NCBI RefSeq assembly: GCF_030538755.1
Contig: NZ_JAUNTJ010000001.1
Span: 124,001-188,000, forward strand
Source: Paracoccus sp. (in: a-proteobacteria)
GTDB taxonomy: Bacteria; Pseudomonadota; Alphaproteobacteria; Rhodobacterales; Rhodobacteraceae
DNA: 64,000 nucleotides
Reading direction: 5' to 3'
In this document: positions 52,024 to 58,949 of the stretch, in pieces
Layout of the letters: the number at the start of each line of letters is the position of its first letter
How positions within the stretch are numbered: position 1 is the stretch's first letter
The notes under the pieces: generated by a model
Database searches by the model: none
Seen by the model: the letters and a program-made list of their open reading frames with translations, nothing else
Told to the model about the DNA's origin: nothing
Program-made: the position numbers and the translations under genes

Positions 52024-53279
52024 GTCGCGCCCCCCTCGGCTGCGATGCGGTCCAGCATTCCGCGCAGCACCGAGGCCAGCGGCGGGTCGGCCTGCGTGAC
52101 GTAATCGGCCAGCGCAAGGTCTGTTTCCAGCAGCGACAGCACGCCAAAGCGTTGCGCCGCGTCGTCATCACCCGCCGACAGGGCGCGCAGGAACGGGATG
52201 GCGGGCAGGCTGGGGGCCAGCGCCTGTTCCAGCGCGGCGGTGGGGATCAGCGGCGCGGGGCGCGACATGCGGGCCAGCGCGGCGCGGAACCAGTGCGGCG
52301 AGGCTGCCGGGGCCGGGCGCGGCATCACCGTCACCTGACGGTCGCGCAGAAACAGAAACCGCCCCTCGACCCCGTCCAGCGCGGAACCTGACAGGATCAT
52401 TGCCGGGCCGGGCTGCATCACCGGCTGCGCCAGCCCGTGCAGGTCGGCCCCCGGCTGACAGCGCAGCACCCGCTGCCCCGATGCGGCTGGCCCGCCCACC
52501 GCCACCATGCGGGTTTCGGGCAGATAGCCACTGGCCAGCAGGGCACCGAGGACGGCGACCTCTTGGGCGTCTACCTCCCACACCGGGGCGTCGGGGCGGG
52601 CGGGGAATTGCGCGTGGATATGCGTTCCGGCCAGCCCCTGCGGATGAAGCGGCCCGGCGGGCAGCACGCGCAGGCGCGGCGTATCGGCCAGCGGCGGGCC
52701 GGGCGGCTGGACCAGCAGCAGTGGGCCATCGGTCAGGCCGGCCAGCGCGGTCAGGCCACGGGCGAAATCGTCCTGGGCATCGCGCAGCGCCATGGCCGGG
52801 GGCAGCGCGCCGGGGCGGGTATCATGCGCCATCACGCAGATCGCCGCCGGGCGGGTGCCGGGCGCGGGAAAGCCGCCAAAGGGCCGCTGCCGCAAGGCCG
52901 TCCACAGCCCCGACGCCAGCATCAGCGCCGCCACACCAGCGCCGCCGTTCACGCGGGCGGTATCAAAGCGGTGCCGGTCGGCCCCCTGATCGCGAAAGAA
53001 CAGCACATAGCGCAGCACTCGCCCCGGCCCGGTGTCGATCCGCGCCACCCGCCCGCCCATCGGCGCGGTCACGCACAGGTCGGGGTGGCGGCGGTCGCGC
53101 AGGACCGGCTGACCCTGCGCCACCATCTCGCCCTGTTCCACCAGCGGATCGACGCGGAAATCGGGGGGGAAGCCGGGGCCAAGCGCGGCTTCTTCGGTCA
53201 GGGCCGGTTCCGGCTCTGCCAAGGTTGTGGCCGGGCCGCCAAAGGGCAGGGCCAGACCGCTGCGGAAGGCTGTCGTCAC
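52020..53279 (-). CDS. nqrA: NQR subunit A, GTG start
   Basis: 419 residues. It is cytosolic and lies near the quinone site. Typical NqrA marks are SGLALPFGGP at the N-terminus, VTAPMGGRVARI, RPFGGFPAPGTRP, GLAGTHIHAQFP, and the C-terminal RFGVLSLLETDLAL. Another start (TTG at 53342) is in frame but its added residues do not match the family. The GTG at 53279 has AAGGGAT six bases before it. It is the first gene of the operon. RnfC is excluded by the THIH segment and the lack of 4Fe-4S Cys. Confidence 0.9.
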   Translation of the reverse strand: MTTAFRSGLALPFGGPATTLAEPEPALTEEAALGPGFPPDFRVDPLVEQGEMVAQGQPVLRDRRHPDLCVTAPMGGRVARIDTGPGRVLRYVLFFRDQGADRHRFDTARVNGGAGVAALMLASGLWTALRQRPFGGFPAPGTRPAAICVMAHDTRPGALPPAMALRDAQDDFARGLTALAGLTDGPLLLVQPPGPPLADTPRLRVLPAGPLHPQGLAGTHIHAQFPARPDAPVWEVDAQEVAVLGALLASGYLPETRMVAVGGPAASGQRVLRCQPGADLHGLAQPVMQPGPAMILSGSALDGVEGRFLFLRDRQVTVMPRPAPAASPHWFRAALARMSRPAPLIPTAALEQALAPSLPAIPFLRALSAGDDDAAQRFGVLSLLETDLALADYVTQADPPLASVLRGMLDRIAAEGGAT

Positions 53280-53377
53280 GGGCGATCCCTTGGGGTCAGG
53301 GTTGTTCAGAGTGGCGTTTTCCGTTACCCTGAAAGTTAGCAAGTTCGGTCCGGCGCATCAACCTTTGGGGGCGACAC

Positions 53378-54592
53378 GTGAAGACCTTTCCAGCGAAGAA
53401 ACTGATTGGCGTGACGATTCTGGCGGGGGCGCTGTCTTGGCTGCCTGTCGCGGCCATGGCGCAAGACGCCGCCGACACGGCCCCCGCGCCCGATGCGGCG
53501 GCGGATGCCGAAGCGGCCCCGGCAGTTGATGGGGGCGCGGCCCCGGCCTACACGCTGCCCAGCGTCGCGCCGCTGAACCCCGAACAGATCAAGATCGGCA
53601 ATGCTGCCGAAATCGCCGCCTGGGCGCGGTCGGGGCACGCGGATGCCGCCTCGCGGTCGTTTACCAATTGGAACGAGGCGGGCACCATCCCCCCCGCCTG
53701 CGCCGCCTGCCATTCGGGCGCGGGCTTTCGCGCCTATCACGGGCTGGACGGCAGCCCCTCTGGCGAGGTGCCGCCGACCCCCGTGGGCGGCGTGATCGAC
53801 TGCGACACCTGCCACAACCCCGGCATCGGCGACATCCGCGAGGTGCGCCTGCCGACCGGCGATATGCACCCCGTCCGCGGCGGCGAGGCGTCTTGCGTGG
53901 CCTGCCATCAGGGCCGCGCCTCGGGGTCTGCCATTACCGAGGCGGTGGCCGAAAAGGCCGAGGATCTGCCCAATGCCGACCTGTCCTTTATCAACCCGCA
54001 TTACGGGACTGCGGCGGCGATGGCGCTGGGCGGCTATGCCGGGCTGGGCTATGAATATGACGGTAAGTCCTATGAGGGGCGCTTTACCCACGCCCCGCCG
54101 GTGCAGACCTGCGCCGCCTGCCACGATCCGCACAGTCTTGAGGTGGTGCAGGACAGTTGCCAGACCTGCCACGGCGCGGCGGATGCCATGACGATCCGCC
54201 TGTCGCGCGCCAGCCATGACGGCAGCGGCGACACCGCCAAGGGCATCGGCCATGACATCGCCGCGAATGCCTTTACGCTGAAGCAGGTGATCTTTGATTA
54301 CGCGCGCGAGGTGGCGGGCACGCCGATGATCTATGACGCCGGGCGGCACCCCTATTTCTTTGCCGATGCCAATGACGATGGCGTGATCGACGAAGCCGAG
54401 GGGGCGCGGGTGGCCTATAACGCCTGGACTCCGCGTTTGCTGAAGGCGGCGTATAACTGGAAATTCGTCACCTCGGACAAGGGGGCGCATGTGCATAACC
54501 CGCATTACGCCCTGCAATTGCTGTATGATTCGACCGAGGATCTGAGCCGTGCCATGGGTCGTGATTTCGCCGCGATGGGCTGGGCGCGCTAG
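53378..54592 (+). CDS. Periplasmic penta-heme cytochrome c
   Basis: 404 residues with a GTG start at 53378. A Sec signal peptide ends at AAMAQ. Five CxxCH heme motifs lie at residues 108, 142, 173, 245 and 261: CAACH, CDTCH, CVACH, CAACH, CQTCH. Several other His residues could act as distal ligands. It has no membrane anchor beyond the signal and no clear family name; it resembles multiheme cytochromes of the c3/c554 type in spacing only. It is divergent from nqrA with about 98 bases between the starts, so a shared control region is likely. An electron partner of the NQR is a plausible but unproven role. Confidence 0.85.
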   Translation: MKTFPAKKLIGVTILAGALSWLPVAAMAQDAADTAPAPDAAADAEAAPAVDGGAAPAYTLPSVAPLNPEQIKIGNAAEIAAWARSGHADAASRSFTNWNEAGTIPPACAACHSGAGFRAYHGLDGSPSGEVPPTPVGGVIDCDTCHNPGIGDIREVRLPTGDMHPVRGGEASCVACHQGRASGSAITEAVAEKAEDLPNADLSFINPHYGTAAAMALGGYAGLGYEYDGKSYEGRFTHAPPVQTCAACHDPHSLEVVQDSCQTCHGAADAMTIRLSRASHDGSGDTAKGIGHDIAANAFTLKQVIFDYAREVAGTPMIYDAGRHPYFFADANDDGVIDEAEGARVAYNAWTPRLLKAAYNWKFVTSDKGAHVHNPHYALQLLYDSTEDLSRAMGRDFAAMGWAR

Positions 54593-54809
54593 GCGGTGAA
54601 TTTGCCGCGCCCTATTGCGGCGCGCGGGCAGGCAGGGCAAGTTGGCACCAGCCAGCCTTGAAAGCCAGCCACGATGCTTGGCCTTGCGACGGCGGCTTGG
54701 CGGTAATCGGGCGTAGGGGCGGGGCGCTGTTGGTGGACTGAACGGTCTGCGCCTGCTGGCCGATCCGATCTGCCGCGCCTAGACTGCGGCGATCTGAAAA
54801 GGGGGCCGT

Positions 54810-55409
54810 ATGCGCGATATTCCGGCGATGATTCTGGCGGGCGGCAAATCCAGCCGCATGGGCGGGGGCGACAAGGGGCTGCGGCTGTTGGCGGGGCGGC
54901 CGATGCTGGCCCATGTCGCGGCCCGGCTGCGCGGGCAATGCGGGCCGCTGGCGCTGAATGCGAACGGCGATCCGGCGCGCTTTGCCGGGCTGGGCTTGCC
55001 GGTGCTGCCCGATCCGGTGGCGGATCAGCCCGGCCCGCTGGCCGGAGTGCTGGCCGCGATGGATTGGGCCGCCGGGCTGGGGGCGGTGCGGGTGCTGACG
55101 GCGGCGGGCGATACGCCGTTTCTGCCGGGCGATCTGGTGCAGCGGCTGGCGGATGACGGCGGGCTTGCACTGGCGGCCAGCCGCGACTGCGGGCAGCTGC
55201 GGGTGCATCCGGTCTTGGGCCTGTGGCCGGTGGCGCTGCGCGATGATCTGCGCGCCGCCATTGGGGCAGGGCAGCGGCGGGTGCAGCTCTGGGCCGAATC
55301 GCAGGGCGCGCGGCTGGTGATCTGGGACGTGGCACCGGGGCAGGGCGACCCGTTTTTCAACGTCAACCGCGCCGAGGATCTGGAACTGGCTGAAAGGCGG
55401 TTAAATTAG
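54810..55409 (+). CDS. mobA: Molybdenum cofactor guanylyltransferase
   Basis: 199 residues. It links GMP to molybdopterin to make the bis-MGD cofactor. MILAGGKSSRMGGGDKGLRLL is the nucleotidyltransferase signature; TAAGDTPFLPGDLV and FFNVNRAEDL follow as in MobA. A 217-base gap before it holds only a G/C-rich inverted run and no gene. No mobB or molybdoenzyme gene is adjacent. Confidence 0.93.
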   Translation: MRDIPAMILAGGKSSRMGGGDKGLRLLAGRPMLAHVAARLRGQCGPLALNANGDPARFAGLGLPVLPDPVADQPGPLAGVLAAMDWAAGLGAVRVLTAAGDTPFLPGDLVQRLADDGGLALAASRDCGQLRVHPVLGLWPVALRDDLRAAIGAGQRRVQLWAESQGARLVIWDVAPGQGDPFFNVNRAEDLELAERRLN

Positions 55410-55600
55410 CGCGGGAACGTAGCGGAAACATTAACCGATTCGACCTGCCTGAAACCGTTGCGCATATTTTTTAATCGTTTGTTTTCAATATCGCGCAACG
55501 CGCGATCTGTTTTCCGGTTGATAACCTTTTAGAAACAGAACGGCTCTCCTGCTTGAAATGCGCAGGCTGTCCGCTGGGGCAACCATAACAGGAGATCGCT

Positions 55601-56047
55601 ATGCTCACCACCGTCGAACTCAAGGGTAATTTCGATCGTCAGGACGGGGTGTCCTCTGTTTCGGGGACGCTGATTTTCACGCTGTCGCAACGTGATTTCG
55701 ATGGATCGAGGGTTATTGAACCGGCGGCGCAGACCGTGCCCCTGGACGGTGAGGGCGAGTTTTCGGGCGTCAGGCTGTGGCCGAACGAAAGGGGGCGCGT
55801 GGGCAGCACCTATCGGGTGGAATATCAAAAGGCCGGTGCTGCCAAGCCCGATCTGATCGAACCGGCGCTGTTCGTGCCGGAAAGCGCCGGGCCGCTGGAT
55901 CTGGCCGATCTGCTGCTGATGAACAACATCGCCCGCGAAACCCGGCTGAACCGGATCATCCCGATCACCGCAGACGTTTTTGCCCAGCGGCAGCAGGCCG
56001 GCACGCTGGTCGAGGCGCTGTATCTGGTCGAAGGGGAAGCGGCATGA
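55601..56047 (+). CDS. Small phage-tail-like protein, first of a three-gene module
   Basis: 148 residues, no signal peptide. It resembles short N-terminal domains on phage tail fibre proteins of alphaproteobacterial prophages, as I recall them: GTLIFTLSQRDFDGSRVI, DGEGEFSGVRLWPNERG, and STYRVEYQKAG. These suggest a beta-sandwich. The C-terminus LIEPALFVPESAGPLDLADLLL is acidic. ACAGGAG precedes the ATG. A 190-base AT-rich gap lies upstream. It overlaps the next gene by 4 bases (ATGA), so the two are translated together. Confidence 0.6.
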   Translation: MLTTVELKGNFDRQDGVSSVSGTLIFTLSQRDFDGSRVIEPAAQTVPLDGEGEFSGVRLWPNERGRVGSTYRVEYQKAGAAKPDLIEPALFVPESAGPLDLADLLLMNNIARETRLNRIIPITADVFAQRQQAGTLVEALYLVEGEAA

Positions 56048-58938
56048 GCCTGCAACGCTTTTTCGGGCAATTCGACCGCGCCGTGATCGTGCGCGCGGGG
56101 GTGGCGGCGGATGTGGCGCTGCTGCGCGCTGACGGCAGCTCGGTTCTGCGGCGCGCGGTGGTGCCTTCGGCGCCGGTGGCCGAGGTGGGCGTGGCGCTGT
56201 CGGGCGCGGCGCTGCCGGGGGAAACGATCACCGTGGTGCCGGGCGTCTATGCCGGGTTCCCGGATGTGTCGGTCAGCTATCGCCTGATCCGCGACGGGGT
56301 TTCCGAACCGCTGGAGGCGCTGGAGTTCGGCCTGACCGAAGCGGATCTGGACCGCAGCATCGAGGTGGTCGAGACGGCGGAAAACCCGCTGGGCACGGCG
56401 CAGACCAGCGCCTTGCTGAGCGTGGCGCGGCTGGCTCCGTCGCTGGTGGTGCCAAGCCATGGCGGCGCGGATGTGGCGACCGATGCCGAACTGCCGCTGG
56501 CTCTGGCGGAGCTGTCTGCCGATGGCACCCGCCCGCTGGACTGGGTGGCCGAGGGCTTGGGCGCGCATGTGGCGATTGCCACCGATGGCGCGGTTCCGGT
56601 GCTGCAACTGGTTTCCATGCCCGCCGAGGGCAGCCATGAGGTGGTGGTGCGCGCCGTCAACGCGGCGGGCGCGGCCGAGGCGCGCTTTGCGCTGACCGTG
56701 GCACAGCCGGAAATCCGCGCGCCGGGTCATGTCATGCTGTCGGCGGCGGATGCGGTGGTGGCGGCGGATGCCGAACTGCCGCGCGTTCTGGCGGTGGTGT
56801 CGGCGGACGGATCGGCCCCGCTGGATTGGGCGCTGGAACAGCCGGGTGATGCCTTTGCGCTGGAACAGGGCGAAGATGGGCTGGAACTGCGCCTGATCGC
56901 CATGCCCGATCCGGGCGTGACCACGGTGGCGCTGCGTGCCGCGAATGCGGCGGGGATGGCGCGTGCGCTGTTCGACCTGATCGTGACCGAGGCCACCGTT
57001 GCGCCGGGGCCGGTGGTTCTGTCGTCGCAGGCCGTGCGCGTGGTGCCGGATCAGGCGCTGCCGCTGGTGCTGGCGAATGTGGCGGCGGATGGCTCGTCCC
57101 CGATGGAATGGGCGGTGACGGGCAGCGAGGCGCTGATCCTGACCGAGGAAGACGACGTGGTGCAACTGGTGCTGATGGCCATGCCGGAACCGGGCGACCA
57201 CAGCGTGCAGATCACCGCGAGCAATGCGGCGGGCGTGGCCGAGGCCGGCTTTACGCTGACCGTGGCGGGCGAGCTGAACCCGCCCGGCACCCTGACGCTG
57301 GATGCGGTGATGGCCGAGGTGCAGCCGGACGCCGAACTGCCGCTGCTGCTGACCACGCTGGTCAGCGATGGCACCGCTCCGCTGGAGTGGTCGCTGATTG
57401 GCGCTGACGGATTCTGCGCGCTGGAACCGGCGGGCATGGGCGCGCGGCTGATGCTGATCGCGATGCCCGGCCCCGGCGATCACGCGGTGCAGATTCAGGT
57501 GCGCAACCCGGCAGGCGTGGCCGAGGCGGGCTTTGCGCTGACGGTTGCCGATCTGGCCGAGGCTGCGCCGGTGCTGCTGTCGCCAGGCGCCGCCGGGATC
57601 GGCGTGGACGCGGAACTGCCGCTGCGGCTGGCCGAGGTTTCGGGCGGCACGGGTGCCGGTTGGGTGCTGAGCGGCGGCGACGGCTTTGCCGAACTGATCG
57701 CCACTGACGGGGGTGCCGAACTGGTGCTGGTGGCGATGCCGCAGGCGGGCCTGTGGCCGCTGCGGGTGCAGTCGGGCACGGCGGGTGCCGATTTCGCGCT
57801 GACCGTGACGGCGGCGGTTGTCGCGCCCCCTGCGGTCATGCCGCTGAAGCTGAGCGCGGGCGAGGCGCGCGAGGTGCGGGCGCTGGACAGTGGCGACATC
57901 ATCTTTGCGCTGAGCGGAACAGAGCATGACGGCGAATATACCATCGCCAGCCACCAGATCGAGGCCGGTCATCCGGTTGTTCTGCGCCTGCCCCAGGTGA
58001 CGGAATCGCCCGCAGGCACATTTACCGTGACGCGCGACGGGCTGTATGCCTGGCCCGAGGCGGACCCGGTGTCGGTCTTTGTCGATTGGGAAGTGGACGG
58101 CGCTGTGGCCGGGACGGGTGCCAGCTTTACCCGCGACCTGTTGCAGATGGATGCCGGGATCGACATGGTGGTGCGGTTGGTCAACCTTGCCTCGGTTCAG
58201 CAGCAGGCGGATCTGACGCAACGTGTCACCGTGCAGGCCCAAAGCCTGTTCTCGCCCGAAACCATGCGCTTTAACGCGGGCGAGGGTGATATGATGCGCT
58301 GGGACCGCAGCTTTGCGGATGTGCAGCAGGCGCTGGTGATGACGCGGTTCCGCTTTGACCCACAGGCCGGGACGACCGACTGGCGCGACAGCATGTTCCA
58401 GTTCAGCAACAGGTTCCAGATCAACGTATCCAGTGCGACGGGGGCGCTGCGGGCCTTTCTGCGTGCAGATCAGCCAACGGGCAACGCCACCAGCGGCTTT
58501 GCACAGACCTTGCCGATGAATGTTGTTCTGTCCCCCGGTGATCTGGTCGATGTGATCCTTGGATTGGGGGCATTTGGCCCTGATGGGGCGCGGATGGCCT
58601 ATTCCACGGCGCGCATCAACAATGGCGAATGGCGGGATGGTGCCGTGATAAATGTTGGTGATCGTGTCATTCGTGCCGACTTTTCGACCGGCCTGCGTCT
58701 GGGCTTTGGCACCGGCAGCGCGCAGGCCCGTGGCAGCCACGATCTGCATCGCACCGCACTGTGGCTGGGTACTGCCGTCAATCGCGACGAGGCGCGCGAG
58801 ATCTTTTTCCGCGCTGACGGTGGGCTGAAACAGCCCGAGGTGTCGCGCACCGTTCTGGGACAGCCGCTGATCGACGTTTATGACGGAGTCAACCACGGCA
58901 CTGCGGGGGCACCTGATTTCATCACCGATCTGGCATAA
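56044..58938 (+). CDS. Large protein with five Ig-like repeats and a lectin-like C-terminus
   Basis: 964 residues, no signal peptide or membrane helix. Residues 1-125 are an unrecognised beta-rich domain. Five tandem repeats of about 95 residues follow (roughly 130-222, 223-318, 319-409, 410-504, 505-595), each with ADAELPLxLAxxSADG near its start and a VAEAxFxLTV end. They look like Ig/cadherin-type modules. The C-terminal 370 residues are beta-rich and look like a concanavalin A-like lectin (LamG-type), ending LWLGTAVNRDEAREIFF and a short tail. I read it as a fibre or spike. The ATG at 56044 is the start of the overlap with the upstream gene. Confidence 0.7.
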   Translation: MSLQRFFGQFDRAVIVRAGVAADVALLRADGSSVLRRAVVPSAPVAEVGVALSGAALPGETITVVPGVYAGFPDVSVSYRLIRDGVSEPLEALEFGLTEADLDRSIEVVETAENPLGTAQTSALLSVARLAPSLVVPSHGGADVATDAELPLALAELSADGTRPLDWVAEGLGAHVAIATDGAVPVLQLVSMPAEGSHEVVVRAVNAAGAAEARFALTVAQPEIRAPGHVMLSAADAVVAADAELPRVLAVVSADGSAPLDWALEQPGDAFALEQGEDGLELRLIAMPDPGVTTVALRAANAAGMARALFDLIVTEATVAPGPVVLSSQAVRVVPDQALPLVLANVAADGSSPMEWAVTGSEALILTEEDDVVQLVLMAMPEPGDHSVQITASNAAGVAEAGFTLTVAGELNPPGTLTLDAVMAEVQPDAELPLLLTTLVSDGTAPLEWSLIGADGFCALEPAGMGARLMLIAMPGPGDHAVQIQVRNPAGVAEAGFALTVADLAEAAPVLLSPGAAGIGVDAELPLRLAEVSGGTGAGWVLSGGDGFAELIATDGGAELVLVAMPQAGLWPLRVQSGTAGADFALTVTAAVVAPPAVMPLKLSAGEAREVRALDSGDIIFALSGTEHDGEYTIASHQIEAGHPVVLRLPQVTESPAGTFTVTRDGLYAWPEADPVSVFVDWEVDGAVAGTGASFTRDLLQMDAGIDMVVRLVNLASVQQQADLTQRVTVQAQSLFSPETMRFNAGEGDMMRWDRSFADVQQALVMTRFRFDPQAGTTDWRDSMFQFSNRFQINVSSATGALRAFLRADQPTGNATSGFAQTLPMNVVLSPGDLVDVILGLGAFGPDGARMAYSTARINNGEWRDGAVINVGDRVIRADFSTGLRLGFGTGSAQARGSHDLHRTALWLGTAVNRDEAREIFFRADGGLKQPEVSRTVLGQPLIDVYDGVNHGTAGAPDFITDLA

Positions 58939-58949
58939 GGGGGCGGCCC

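Noticed and set aside
46803-53279. Rnf complex instead of NQR
   Set aside because: NqrA has the THIH segment and no 4Fe-4S Cys as RnfC would, NqrF has the ferredoxin-reductase module, and no RnfB-like ferredoxin gene is present.
53280-53342. Longer NqrA starting at an upstream TTG (53342)
   Set aside because: The added 21 residues do not resemble the NqrA N-terminus and the TTG has no ribosome site, while the GTG at 53279 has one.
55825-58896. Very long open frame on the reverse strand opposite the Ig-repeat gene
   Set aside because: Its peptide is His/Arg/Gln-rich with no domain, a typical antisense shadow of GC-rich coding DNA. Similar shadows elsewhere (for example opposite gmd-manC and opposite fabD-fabG) were left out for the same reason.
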